In this document: positions 35,397 through 44,226 of the stretch, one piece after another | Layout: every line of letters begins with the position of its first letter | Numbering within the stretch: the first letter of the stretch is position 1 | Assembly: GCF_016616425.1 (NCBI RefSeq) | Contig: NZ_CP067101.1 | Location: 6,386,001-6,450,000 of the forward strand | Source of the DNA: Bradyrhizobium diazoefficiens | Lineage (GTDB): Bacteria; Pseudomonadota; Alphaproteobacteria; Rhizobiales; Xanthobacteraceae | Reading direction: 5' to 3' | Length of the DNA: 64,000 bases | The notes under the pieces: generated by a model | What the model saw: the letters and a program-made list of their open reading frames with translations, nothing else | The model's database searches: none | Told to the model about the DNA's origin: nothing | Made by a program: the position numbers and the translations under genes

Positions 35397-35753
35397 ATGG
35401 CCGTTACCACCGAGCAGCAGCTCTTCACGCCGCTCAAGGACATCGCCCAGGAACGCACCATCTCGCATCAATGCGGGGTAACGATGAACGACAGCGTCGA
35501 GGCACGCTGCATCGCCGAGATCATGGAACAGCGTCCCGGAATCAAGGTTACCTACCTGCCGGCGATGATCCGTGTGGACGGCGAGGGTAAGATCGTCTTC
35601 GACATGGCCGAGATCAGCGAGGCGCTCGGCCGCGAGATGACACCGCACATCTTCGAGATTTCCACCGCCACCCATTACGGCCGGATGGTGATGATCGACG
35701 AGAACACCGTGATCCTCTTCGGGGACATGGACGAGGCGCTCCAATACGAATGA
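35397..35753 (+). CDS. mimD: Monooxygenase coupling/effector protein
   Basis: 118 aa from the ATG at 35397 with AAAGGAACC upstream. The pattern VTMNDSVEARCIAEIMEQRP, IKVTYLPAMIRVDGEGKIVF is typical of MmoB/TmoD/MimD effector proteins, which bind the hydroxylase and control substrate and oxygen access to the di-iron site. Fourth gene of the operon, followed by a strong hairpin and then the chaperonin gene. Confidence 0.92.
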   Translation: MAVTTEQQLFTPLKDIAQERTISHQCGVTMNDSVEARCIAEIMEQRPGIKVTYLPAMIRVDGEGKIVFDMAEISEALGREMTPHIFEISTATHYGRMVMIDENTVILFGDMDEALQYE

Positions 35754-35760
35754 CACGATC

Positions 35761-35789
35761 ACGCGCCGGCGGCGGTGCCGCCGGCGCGT
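35761..35789 (+). terminator. Strong hairpin between mimD and the chaperonin gene
   Basis: A perfect 13-bp stem (ACGCGCCGGCGGC / GCCGCCGGCGCGT) with a GGT loop, 8 bp after the mimD stop. No T-tract follows, so it is more likely a partial terminator or an RNA-stabilising/processing hairpin that sets mimABCD above the chaperonin. Confidence 0.55.
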
Positions 35790-35857
35790 GCCATCCCCTA
35801 GCCAGACCGGAATGACAAGGCTCCGCCCAACGGATGGCGGCGCACAGGAGACGATAG

Positions 35858-37495
35858 ATGGCCAAGATCATGCTTTACGATGCTGAAGCTAGGGCGGCGC
35901 TTGCGCGCGGCGTGGACCAGCTTGCCCGCGCTGTAGTCGGTACGCTCGGCCCCAAGGGAACCAACGTCATCATGGATCGCCCGATCGGGACGCCGTTGGT
36001 GTCGCGCGATGGTGTCAGCATCGCGGCCGAGATCGAGTTACCCTGCCGGTTCGAGAATCTGGGCGCGCAGGTTGTTCGCGAGGTGTCCGCCCAGACCAGT
36101 GAGATCGCCGGTGACGGCACCACGACCGCGACAGCGCTCGCCAATGCGCTGGTGCAGGATGGCGTGAAACTGGTCGAGCACAAGCACAAGGCGGTCGACG
36201 TTGTCGCCGGCTTGGACCACGCCCGCGATCTGGTCATCAAAGCACTGCGAGAGGGCTCTCGGCCGCTGCGTCAGGGCGAATTGCGCATGGTTGCAAGCGT
36301 GGCGGCCACCGAGACGTCACTGGGAGAGCTTATAGCGCAAGCGCTCGATCGGGTCGGCATCGAAGGCGTCGTCCATGTCGAATATGCGTTGCCGGGCTCA
36401 CCGACGCGGCTGGAGGTCGACGAAGGGCTCGTGCTCGATCGCGGATTCGTATCGCACCATATGGCGACCGACAGTTCAAGCCTGGCCGCCGAACTCGACA
36501 ATCCGGCGATCCTGCTGACCGACCACAAAGTGCCATCGGCCGAGCCGATCCTGCGTATCCTCGACCAGCTCAAGGAGAGCGGGCGTCAGCTACTGCTGGT
36601 AGCTGACGAGATCGCGCCTGAGGTCATCGCGGCGGTGATGCAGGCTCGGCTTCAGGGACGTGGCACCGTCGTCGCGATCAATCCGCCGGAATTCGGCCAT
36701 TGGCGCAAGGCGATGATGGAGGATCTCGCGATCATGACGGGTGGCCGGGTGATCGCGCGCGACCTGGGTGCCCGGATCGAGGAGGTGACGATCGCCGATC
36801 TGGGCAATGCGACGCGCGCGAGGGTATCCGCATCCGCGACCGTGATCCTGGGCGGCAATGGCGACAAGGCGGCCATCGACGGGCGGCGGCAACTGGTCCA
36901 GAAGCTGTTGGACGAGGCACCGCAGAATATCGAGCGCGACAAGCTGGCCGATCGCCTTGCAAAGCTCACCCGCGGGACCGCACTCTTGCTCGCAGGCGGC
37001 GCCACGCCGGTCGAGCAAAAACGCACGGCGCAACTCCTCGAAGATGGCCTTAACGCAGCCCGGGCTGCCCGTGGCGAAGGTGTGGTGGCCGGTGGCGGTA
37101 CTGCCCTCGCGCAGGTCGCAGCGCGGCTCGATCCGTTGGTGGATCAGGAGGTTGATGGCGCACAAGCCGGTGCGATGCTGGTCCGCGACGCGATCAAGCG
37201 CCCATTGGCGATCATCGCCGGCAATGCCGGACAGGATGGCGCTATGATCGTGACACGGGTCGTCGCCGAGCAACCCGGCACGGGCTTCGATGCCAGGAGC
37301 GGCAGATTTACCGATATGTTCGAAGCCGGCGTCATTGATCCCGTCAAGGTTACCTGCGCCGCTCTCGAGAATGCGGTGTCGGTGGCCAAGCTGATCCTGA
37401 CGACCCATTCGCTCGTCGTCGATCTTCCTGAAGGCGTCGATCCTACCGCCGGCGCTGCGCGCGGCGGCGGTGCCGAAGTTTACGGCCGGAGCTGA
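35858..37495 (+). CDS. mimG: GroEL-like chaperonin dedicated to the monooxygenase
   Basis: A 545-aa HSP60-family protein with the ATP-binding patterns VGTLGPKGTNVIMD and AGDGTTTATALANALV, and GGGTALAQVAARLD. It differs from housekeeping GroEL, lacks the usual C-terminal GGM repeat (it ends GGGAEVYGRS) and has no groES beside it. In Mycobacterium, MimG is needed for productive folding of MimA, and the same pairing here suggests the same job. GGAGACG precedes the ATG. It ends the operon; a weak hairpin CCGCTCCGAGCGG lies at 37530-37542. Confidence 0.9.
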   Translation: MAKIMLYDAEARAALARGVDQLARAVVGTLGPKGTNVIMDRPIGTPLVSRDGVSIAAEIELPCRFENLGAQVVREVSAQTSEIAGDGTTTATALANALVQDGVKLVEHKHKAVDVVAGLDHARDLVIKALREGSRPLRQGELRMVASVAATETSLGELIAQALDRVGIEGVVHVEYALPGSPTRLEVDEGLVLDRGFVSHHMATDSSSLAAELDNPAILLTDHKVPSAEPILRILDQLKESGRQLLLVADEIAPEVIAAVMQARLQGRGTVVAINPPEFGHWRKAMMEDLAIMTGGRVIARDLGARIEEVTIADLGNATRARVSASATVILGGNGDKAAIDGRRQLVQKLLDEAPQNIERDKLADRLAKLTRGTALLLAGGATPVEQKRTAQLLEDGLNAARAARGEGVVAGGGTALAQVAARLDPLVDQEVDGAQAGAMLVRDAIKRPLAIIAGNAGQDGAMIVTRVVAEQPGTGFDARSGRFTDMFEAGVIDPVKVTCAALENAVSVAKLILTTHSLVVDLPEGVDPTAGAARGGGAEVYGRS

Positions 37496-37574
37496 TCGGC
37501 GCGGACCGACGATCGCCATCGCGTTCGTTCCGCTCCGAGCGGTTTAGCGGCACGGAAAGCACCCCATTGTGTTG

Positions 37575-37815
37575 GCTGCTATGGGGCCGGGACAGGACAT
37601 GACGTCTGCCCGGACCCTTTGCCAGAATCTCTTGAAGCATGTGGAGGCCCTGTCGGAGCAAATAGCAGAACTGGAGAAAGGACTACGCATGCGCGCCAGA
37701 CGGGACGAGGTCGCTTCACGTTTAATGACCATTCCGGGGGTCGAAGCAATCTGCGCCACAGCGATAGAGGCCTTGGTGGCCTCAGCGGAGACCTTTTCCA
37801 AGGGTCGCGAGCTGG
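37575..37815 (+). pseudogene. IS110-family transposase fragment
   Basis: An in-frame stretch LEALSEQIAELEKGLRMRAR ... RDEVASRLMTIPGVEAICAT, EALVASAETFSKGREL matches the C-terminal helix-hairpin-helix part (transposase IS116/IS110/IS902 domain) of IS110-type transposases. The catalytic N-terminal RuvC-like domain is missing and the sequence stops abruptly where the DUF3223 remnant begins. Confidence 0.7.
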
Positions 37816-38288
37816 AGGACGGTGATCCATCTGCGCTTCGTTCCGTGCGATACGTTCGCCCGTAACGGCACAGGAAACCAAGCCGTCAGAACCGCTGTGG
37901 GTAGCGAAGAACTTATCGCGGGCCTTGTAAAGATCGAAGCGCACCGTACGTCGAAGGGCTTGGGCGACCTCCTGCTTACGGCTGGGCGGTCTCTGGGAGA
38001 TGCAGTGTGGATAGGAGAAATCCGTGCCGCTGCCACCCGTGCGGATGATCCGGAAGCATTGCGTCCCATGCTCGGTCATCATGACTTGGAATGGCTGACG
38101 CCACAGCCCACCTTGGCGACATATTCAGTGTGGCGCTCGAGAAGGGCCGCAACGTCGAGGCCAGCCTCGTCACTCACCCGCTCACCGGGCCGGTAGCGGT
38201 TAAGCATGGCCTTGAAGAAAGCCGTGGCGTCGCCTTGCTTTTCGAAGCTGCGCGTCGGCAGCTCGACGGGTTTTGAACGCCATGCCAT
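37800..38288 (-). pseudogene. DUF3223-domain gene, frameshifted and truncated
   Basis: The N-terminal part (38288-38086) reads MAWRSKPVELPTRSFEKQGD ... FFKAMLNRYRPGERVSDEAG, VAALLERHTEYVAKVGCGVSH. A one-base deletion near 38085 shifts the frame to MMTEHGTQCFRIIRTGGSGT, DFSYPHCISQRPPSRKQEVA, and VSCAVTGERIARNEAQMDHR. This is the DUF3223 / DCL-type domain, whose end (CAVTGE...DH.PP) looks HNH-like. The C-terminus is replaced by the IS110 fragment. Confidence 0.65.
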
Positions 38289-38775
38289 TCAGGCCCCCTG
38301 CCGCTGCTGCCGCAAACTCGAACTGCGCCTCGCAACTATCATGCGCGCATACCGGCTTTTTGAGAGTAAAGGGCCGCTGGAACTTCGTCCGGCTGCACTT
38401 CTTGCAGGCGAACTGGCTGCGGAAAGTCTTGAACTCCTCCCAGCGCGCCTTCTCGTCGCCTATCGAGCCGTCGCCATAAGGTCCGTCCTGGAGGTGGCTG
38501 CCAAAATCGATCACGCCCTTCACCAAGCTGTCGGGGAAGCGATTGTTGACGCCGGGCACCAGCGCAGGCGCGAGCTTGGCATCCTTGAGCAGGCCGGCAA
38601 GCGCCGAGGCCAACTCGCTGTGTTCGTAAGAATAGGGCCTCTCCAGCGGCCGGATGCGCACGCTAACCTCGAAATTCCGACAGATACCGAGAAGCCATTC
38701 CTCCTCGGCTTGGCGCATCTCGTTGCCCGCCGACTGGCCCGCAGCCCAACGCGCGTCGCTCATCTCGTCGCTCAC
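38200..38775 (-). CDS. Hypothetical protein with zinc ribbon
   Basis: Up to 191 aa from a GTG at 38775; an ATG four codons in is an alternative. The middle reads LERPYSYEHSELASALAGLL, VNNRFPDSLVKGVIDFGSHL, followed by a treble-clef or ribbon pattern ACKKCSRTKFQRPFTLKKPV, CAHDSCEAQFEF (CxxC...CxxxxC). It overlaps the start of the DUF3223 remnant by about 90 bp in another frame, so its true C-terminus may be lost. No ribosome binding site is evident and no family is recognised. Possibly part of the same decayed restriction or repair locus. Confidence 0.45.
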   Translation of the reverse strand: MSDEMSDARWAAGQSAGNEMRQAEEEWLLGICRNFEVSVRIRPLERPYSYEHSELASALAGLLKDAKLAPALVPGVNNRFPDSLVKGVIDFGSHLQDGPYGDGSIGDEKARWEEFKTFRSQFACKKCSRTKFQRPFTLKKPVCAHDSCEAQFEFAAAAAGGLNGMAFKTRRAADAQLRKARRRHGFLQGHA

Positions 38776-39639
38776 TTTGTGGTCAGCGAAACGCGGCCCC
38801 TAGGCTGGATCGAGGCCAATGATCCGAGTGAAGTGCCACGCCTTTGCCTCGAGCTGGTCCTTCAAATAGTTGAAAACCGCTCGTCGTGGGTGGTTGCGCA
38901 AGCGCGTGCAACTGGAAGAAATGGTCGTGGTCGAGACGACCCTGATCACGGGTGCGCACCCGGCGCGCTTCAAGCAGGCGGTTGAAGCGGCCAAGAAATT
39001 AATTGCTGAGGGCCGCTCTCGTTCTGAAGCGCCCGGCTTCCCGCGTGTCTCAGGAACTCCCCTGCGAGGCGTTCGCCGTGCGCGTGAGTGGCGGTTTCGA
39101 CACGACTGCCTTGGCACGTACGATCATGCTGTTGCCGGCGCCAGCGGCGATCCTGGAGATGGAAGCCCAACTTGTCGCGGCCGGCCATTGCGGCGCCCCG
39201 CTGCGGCGGATCCGGACCGACGTACCAGACGTCGATGCCGGCGGCGGTCGCCTCGGACGTGCCGCCCCCGTTGTAGGCAAGCACCAAGCGCGCTCCGCCG
39301 CGCTCAACACGGCTCTGCTGGCGGCTGGCCCGCCGCCGCGCACAGCACGTCGGCATCGTCCTCTACGGATCTGGACCTGCTCGGCGCATTGGATTAGCAC
39401 CGTCATTGTTCGCTCTGCAGCGGACGCATTCAAGGGGTCTGCGTACGGCAGCTGAAGGAACATCAGCATAGCGCCCTCAACGGCGGGACGCGGAGCGGAC
39501 CGGCCCGGCGAGCGACTCAAGAGCGACTTCGGCGACACGTTGGTATCAATTTTGCAATTGTGATATCGTCTCAGCGTTGCGCATGTCGATGCACGGCGTG
39601 GGCACGTTCACTGAGTCGGTTTTTTTAACAGAGGACGAC
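38776..39639. other. Region with decayed coding traces only
   Basis: About 860 bp. Minus-strand fragments such as FNYLKDQLEAKAWHFTRIIG (about 38890-38815) and GGARLVLAYNGGGTSEATAA (about 39300-39240) look protein-like but are not in one frame and have no start signals. No feature can be named. Confidence 0.35.
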
Positions 39640-39726
39640 ATGGCTAAGAAAGCGAAGAAGGCAAAGAAGACCGCGAAGGCAGCCACCAGGAAAGTGGCAA
39701 AGAAGACCTCCAAGAAGAAGAAGTAG
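39640..39726 (+). CDS. 28-aa lysine-rich basic peptide
   Basis: MAKKAKKAKKTAKAATRKVA followed by KKTSKKKK. ATG at 39640 with GAGGACG upstream. It is essentially the Ala/Lys-rich tail repeat of histone-H1-like proteins found in many bacteria, standing alone. It would bind nucleic acid non-specifically. It could be a real mini-protein or the surviving end of a longer gene; a preceding run of T's (39620-39626) could be a promoter element. Confidence 0.5.
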   Translation: MAKKAKKAKKTAKAATRKVAKKTSKKKK

Positions 39727-39846
39727 CCGCGACCCGCGACTGAGACATTGCCACCTCGGGGTCGCAACCCCGCACGCAAAGCGAAACCTCACCAAAGGAT
39801 CTGAAGTGTCCTTTGCAGCCGTTCGGTATCGTGGCAAGCAAGATAA

Positions 39847-39888
39847 GGCCGGACCATTATGCAGGTGGCTGCTGCATAATGGCCCGGT
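39847..39888 (+). repeat. Large imperfect inverted repeat
   Basis: CCATTATGCA (39854-39863) and TGCATAATGG (39873-39882) form a perfect 10-bp stem with a 9-nt loop, extended by GGCCGGA / CCCGGTC flanks. Weak T-richness follows (TCTTCGTTTCC). It may be a terminator for the lysine-rich peptide gene. The rest of 39727-40136 shows nothing identifiable. Confidence 0.4.
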
Positions 39889-40136
39889 CTTCGTTTCCAC
39901 GCCGGCCAAAGGCATGATCTGCTCGTGCGCGAAGGATCGAAGCCGAAGGCCGAGACGCACCCAAGCGGCTCGGTTCACGAGAGCCTGGACGGCGAACGCC
40001 GACGCGCGCTATCCTCCGTCACTTGATGCCATGGCGTGTCGCTAATCGCACCCATGGCGCAGTTTTCTCACACGGCCGCGCGGTCTCTTCTTGTCAACAC
40101 AACGCGCGACGAGCGGTCTGCTTCGGTCTGCTGAGC

Positions 40137-40502
40137 TAGTGGCGCACGGGGCGGGACGGAACCGGGTGGCAGCCGCCCGACGCCGAAAAATATCAACTGA
40201 AAGCGGCCCTCGTTGTCCGGCTTAAGCCGGTGATGGCGGAGCGAGACATCACGCAGACTGAGGGTGCCAAGCTGATTGAGATGAAGCAATCTCGCCTGTC
40301 AAAGCTGCTTCGAGGACATTTCGAGCTGGTTTCAGTGGAAAAGCTGCCGCAGATGCCGACGGCGTTCGACCAGAGCGTTGAAATAGCGCTAAAGCCATAT
40401 CGCATGCGTAACGAAGCTGGCCGGATCACGGCTATCGTGGCTTGGTACGAGGGGCGGAGGCTTCATGACATTCAACGTAATCGCGGTTGGTGCCGCGCAT
40501 GA
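40137..40502 (+). pseudogene. HigA-like/XRE antitoxin, N-terminally truncated
   Basis: The frame opens right after a TAG (40134-40136) and reads DAEKYQLKAALVVRLKPVMA, ERDITQTEGAKLIEMKQSRL, SKLLRGHFELVSVEKLPQMP, the helix-turn-helix pattern of HigA-type antitoxins whose usual start (PDAEE...) is conserved but has no ATG. The first internal ATG (40230) would skip the first helix. No toxin gene is found upstream. Its end overlaps the DUF2130 gene by 38 bp. Probably the leftover of a toxin-antitoxin pair. Confidence 0.55.
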
Positions 40503-41778
40503 ACCCATACTTCATTGCCCGAATTGCAATCACGAGATCCGGTTGACGGAATCGCTTGCCGCGCCCCTTCTTGCCGAAACGCGTCAGAAGTTTCAGGAAC
40601 AGCTGGCCAACAAGGATGCGGAAATCGCACGTAAAGCGGAAGCCCTCCGAGGGGAGCGCGAACAGCTCGAAAAGGATCGCGAGCAGGTCGAAGACCAAGT
40701 GGCGCAAAGATTGGCCGCGGAACGCAGCCGGCTCGTCGCTGCGGAAGCCAAGAAAGCCCGGGACGCGTCGGCGGCCGAGCTACAGGCCCGGACCGACGAA
40801 GCGACGGAGCTTCGGCTGGTGCTTGACGCCAACAATGTCAAGCTGGCTGAGGCGCAACAGGCACAGGCTGAACTCATCCGGAGGCAGCGGGCGCTCGACG
40901 AGGAGAAGCGAGAGTTGGACCTGACAGTTGAGAAGCGTGTCCAGGGCTTGGTCGATCAGATCCAGATAAAGGCCAAGCAAGAGGCTGACGAGGCGGCCCG
41001 GCTGCGGGTCGCGGAGAAAGACCAGACGATTGAGTCGATGTCCCGAACGATCGAGGAGTTGAAGCGTAAGGCCGAGCAGGGATCGCAGCAGTCACAGGGC
41101 GAGGTCCTGGAACTTGAACTCGAAGGGCTTCTGCGCGGTCGTTTTCCAACCGACCTGGTCGAGCCAGTGGGAAAGGGTGAGCTTGGGGCTGACGTGGTTC
41201 AGCAAGTCAACGGATCGCTCGGGCAGCCGGCAGGCATTATTCTCTGGGAATCGAAGCGTACCAAAGCTTGGAGCGACGGATGGCTTGGCAAGCTTCGGGA
41301 CGATCAACGCCGGTGTGGGGCTGATGTTGCTCTCATAGTGTCGCAGACACTTCCCAAGCAAGTTGAGCATTTCGACCTCGTCGACGGCGTGTGGGTGACG
41401 CACCCCCGCTGTGCACTGCCGGTTGCCGTTGCTCTCCGTCAGGCGCTCATTGACATCAGCGGTTCGCGACTCGTCCAGCAGGGCCAGAAGACCAAAATGG
41501 AGGAGGTTTATCACTATCTGACGGGCACCAAGTTCAGGCAGCGCGTGGAAGCCGTGGTCGAGAAGTTCAACGACATGCGGGAAGATCTCGACAAGGAGCG
41601 CAAGTTCATGGGCCGACAGTGGGCCAAGCGGGAAACCCAGATATTGGCTGTCATCGACTCCACCGTGGGGATGGTGGGAGATCTTCAGGCCATAGCCGGC
41701 AAGGCTATGCCGGATATCCCAAGTCTGGACATGCCACTGCTGGAGAATGGGAGCGACCCCGGTCGCAAGGCGGGGTGA
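40465..41778 (+). CDS. DUF2130 nuclease-like protein with zinc ribbon and coiled coil
   Basis: A 437-aa protein: an N-terminal zinc-finger-like HCPNCNHEIRLTES, a long Glu/Lys/Gln-rich coiled coil (about residues 30-205), then the DUF2130 domain with a PD-(D/E)xK-type core: ELGADVVQQVNG followed by GIILWESKRTKAWSDGWLGK (Asp ... E-x-K). The end again is helical (MREDLDKERKFMGRQWAKRE). DUF2130 proteins are distant relatives of restriction endonucleases; their biological role is unclear. It is a single gene in a defence-debris region. The start at 40465 overlaps the antitoxin remnant. Confidence 0.75.
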   Translation: MTFNVIAVGAAHEPILHCPNCNHEIRLTESLAAPLLAETRQKFQEQLANKDAEIARKAEALRGEREQLEKDREQVEDQVAQRLAAERSRLVAAEAKKARDASAAELQARTDEATELRLVLDANNVKLAEAQQAQAELIRRQRALDEEKRELDLTVEKRVQGLVDQIQIKAKQEADEAARLRVAEKDQTIESMSRTIEELKRKAEQGSQQSQGEVLELELEGLLRGRFPTDLVEPVGKGELGADVVQQVNGSLGQPAGIILWESKRTKAWSDGWLGKLRDDQRRCGADVALIVSQTLPKQVEHFDLVDGVWVTHPRCALPVAVALRQALIDISGSRLVQQGQKTKMEEVYHYLTGTKFRQRVEAVVEKFNDMREDLDKERKFMGRQWAKRETQILAVIDSTVGMVGDLQAIAGKAMPDIPSLDMPLLENGSDPGRKAG

Positions 41779-42472
41779 GAAAGGATGGCAAGCCTCGCAG
41801 AGCTCATCCCTGTCTGTGGCTGGCCGGCCGAAGTCCGGAAGACCCTACGTGATCTCCCCTAATTTGACGGTCATACCGGGTCGGCGCCAAATCGTGACCT
41901 GCTTCTGGAGAGGAGTGTCAGATCCTGGTAGGGTCCTGCGATCTGGGCCGCCGTGGCGACATTTGCCGGATCACTTTGGCCCTTACACGGCCTGCTATAA
42001 CCGCGGCGCACGGGCAATTTGCGAGGTCGCGGGTCCGTCTTTCGATCAGGAGTCGGGAGCGGATCGACCAGACTTGGCTTCGCCGTAGCGGGGGCTTGGC
42101 CCCAATCAGCTTACCCTCAAGGCGTGCGACGTGCCACGGTGGTGGGGCTTTCATCAGATATGTTCGTACTCCTCGGTTGGTGAGGGCGTCGAGCATGCGT
42201 GATGGGTGCACAGATTGTGTCTGCTTTCAGGGACTTGTAGTCGTGGCGTTCTGGGTGGTCGCCCCGAGGTCCGGCGCGATTGACCCGCAACGGAAGTCCT
42301 TTTGCTGAACGGCAATCTTGCTCGCTCCCAGTGCTGCATCGCGAAGGACCGAATTGACAGCTCTAGGTGATCTAGTCGAGGGAATCCCGCAGGACGTGCA
42401 TTTTTTCACCGCTCATGGATACTTGTGATATGATGGACGTTCCATGGTCCTTGATCATTAGATGAGATTTCT
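41779..42472. other. IS5-family scraps in non-coding DNA
   Basis: In the plus strand around 41930-42005 the text VLRSGPPWRHLPDHFGPYTA followed by CYNR is the N-terminal part of an IS5-type transposase. Everything downstream is frame-broken, and no catalytic region or inverted repeat survives. No other gene is visible. Confidence 0.5.
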
Positions 42473-42817
42473 ATGGCTTCGAAGAACATCGGAGAACAAC
42501 TCGATCCGATATTTGTGAATTTCGAAAAGCAATCGCAGTGGCGGCTGTCATTGCCAGCCAAGGTTATTATTCAGCAGGGGTTCATCTCCATAGAGATGGA
42601 CGACCTTGGTATGGGTGAATACGCTGGAGGTCGTAATCGTGACCAAGCGATTGTCGACGCCTTATCCGAGCTTCCGAATTTTTTGAAGTATTTGGAAGCT
42701 ATGGCCAGTAACCGGCCGAACACAGAACAAAGTTCGAAGATCATTGGGGGCATCTTCGTCCTACAGCATGCGAAGAAATGGAAGGACCTGTTCAAATGTC
42801 CCTGCTGGCCGGTTTGA
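42473..42817 (+). CDS. Hypothetical protein, 114 aa
   Basis: A soluble protein of 114 aa (MASKNIGEQLDPIFVNFEKQ ...). The segment MDDLGMGEYAGGRNRDQAIV, DALSELPNFLKYLEAM suggests an alpha/beta fold with a helical middle; the C-terminus ends KCPCWPV. No family is recognised. The next gene starts 7 bp later, so the two form an operon. Composition is AT-richer than the core genes. Confidence 0.55.
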   Translation: MASKNIGEQLDPIFVNFEKQSQWRLSLPAKVIIQQGFISIEMDDLGMGEYAGGRNRDQAIVDALSELPNFLKYLEAMASNRPNTEQSSKIIGGIFVLQHAKKWKDLFKCPCWPV

Positions 42818-42824
42818 GTCGCCG

Positions 42825-43454
42825 ATGGTAGAGCGCCCAACCGCCTCATCGCCAATAAAGGACGCGATCGACAGCCATTCGGGACGGTTTGAGTTTCTGA
42901 AGCAGACGCTGACGCTAACATCCGTGGGCATCGCGGGTATTGCAGCACTCTTTACCGATCCAGCGCGAATTCCGACGGATTGGCTGTCAAAAGGCGCCAT
43001 CTTGGTCGCAGGTATTACACTCGCGGCCGCGATCTACTACTCTGTCATGGGTCTGTCAGTCTACGCCAATCTCCTGACTACTACTGCTCGTGAGGCCGCC
43101 GGCGAAAATCCTGAACCTCCTGCTTCGTTTTATGCGAATGGGCTGCGAGATCACGCTCGAGGCGTTATTGTTGCACTCTTTGCATCCTTCGTGGCTATCG
43201 CATTTTTCGCCGGATACCGCTTATTCTCCACGGCGGCATGGACTCCGGAGACGGCCATTGACGCAGCTTCCGCTTTTATAAGCAAAGAGACAAAGCAACC
43301 TACAGACTCGCTCTATCTCACGCGTTTGGAAGCGGAGAATGACGCTTTTACGGTGACCTATTTTGTCCAGGCTTTGAACAGCGACACCACGGTCCGAATT
43401 TCCAAGAGAGACGGTACAGTCACACGGCTCACACAGAGCAAGAGACCGCCGTAG
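42825..43454 (+). CDS. Membrane protein, 209 aa, partner of the preceding gene
   Basis: Start at 42825 (MVERPTASSPIKDAIDSHSG). Three predicted membrane helices: about residues 30-46 (LTSVGIAGIAALF), 55-85 (ILVAGITLAAAIYYSVMGLS) and 110-130 (GVIVALFASFVAIAFFAGYR), then a soluble C-terminal domain of about 75 residues (LYLTRLEAENDAFTVTYFVQ). No family is recognised. A soluble protein plus a membrane protein in a region of defence remnants is an arrangement seen in some defence pairs, but nothing here proves that. Confidence 0.55.
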   Translation: MVERPTASSPIKDAIDSHSGRFEFLKQTLTLTSVGIAGIAALFTDPARIPTDWLSKGAILVAGITLAAAIYYSVMGLSVYANLLTTTAREAAGENPEPPASFYANGLRDHARGVIVALFASFVAIAFFAGYRLFSTAAWTPETAIDAASAFISKETKQPTDSLYLTRLEAENDAFTVTYFVQALNSDTTVRISKRDGTVTRLTQSKRPP

Positions 43455-43758
43455 CCATGTCGCCTTTTGGCCCATCGCTATCTCAACATGGATCTGTTGA
43501 AGGAGCACAAGAAGGAGGCGCTACGCCAAGCGGCCTGACGAGGCTCAGGGCCCACCAAGGGGATGGCTCAACCGGCCCCCATGATCATTTTGCTGAACTT
43601 GACGCACAGAACTCTCCCGAGAACCAAAAACCAGACAATTGCAACAAACCCGTCAAGCCGATAGAGCTGCGACTTTGGGCTCCAATTGGCCGGACCTGTT
43701 GCTGAGAGCCTGGGCGCGGGGAAATTATGCGATGGCCTGAGCACCCTCCGGGCGGCAT

Positions 43759-44226
43759 CTAGGCGGCGGAGGGGAGAGCGTCATCTGCAGCAAGACCAAG
43801 TCCTTCAGCAGGCTCATGGTCTGGAAGCGGGTCGTACCCGATGTTCTCGAACCGGCGACACAAGCTCGCGAGGAAGCGGATCTGACGCCGCTTAAGATGC
43901 GTCGCGCCCCAGCGATGGACCTTCTCAGTAAATTCCTGCTCGTGCTCCTGGAAATCGAACCGGCCGGCATGAGCGATCGCAATCAATTCCGGCACGGAAT
44001 AACCAGCGTATTCCGTGAACGAGCGCGAGTCATGTTGAAGCCGCTTCAATACGGCCCACTCTTTTTCGCTGTAGATATATTCGGGTGGGCGGCGCACTTC
44101 GTCAGTTAGCCAATCAAACTCCCAGTCGTTCCAATCGTTGTATCGGTCATGCAAAAGAGCTCTCGCGCCCGTACGAAATTCGAGCGCTTCAGCCAATTGA
44201 CGTTGAGCCTTAGTAATTCTCGCCAT
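43759..44226 (-). CDS. Hypothetical protein, 155 aa
   Basis: ATG at 44226 (MARITKAQRQLAEALEFRTG) with GGAGCAGG upstream; the frame stays open further up but the ribosome binding site favours this start. Predicted mostly helical and highly charged: WNDWEFDWLTDEVRRPPEYI, YSEKEWAVLKRLQHDSRSFT, LKRRQIRFLASLCRRFENIG. No membrane helix and no known domain. It stands alone; the 300 bp between it and the membrane-protein gene (43455-43758) hold nothing identifiable. Confidence 0.5.
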   Translation of the reverse strand: MARITKAQRQLAEALEFRTGARALLHDRYNDWNDWEFDWLTDEVRRPPEYIYSEKEWAVLKRLQHDSRSFTEYAGYSVPELIAIAHAGRFDFQEHEQEFTEKVHRWGATHLKRRQIRFLASLCRRFENIGYDPLPDHEPAEGLGLAADDALPSAA

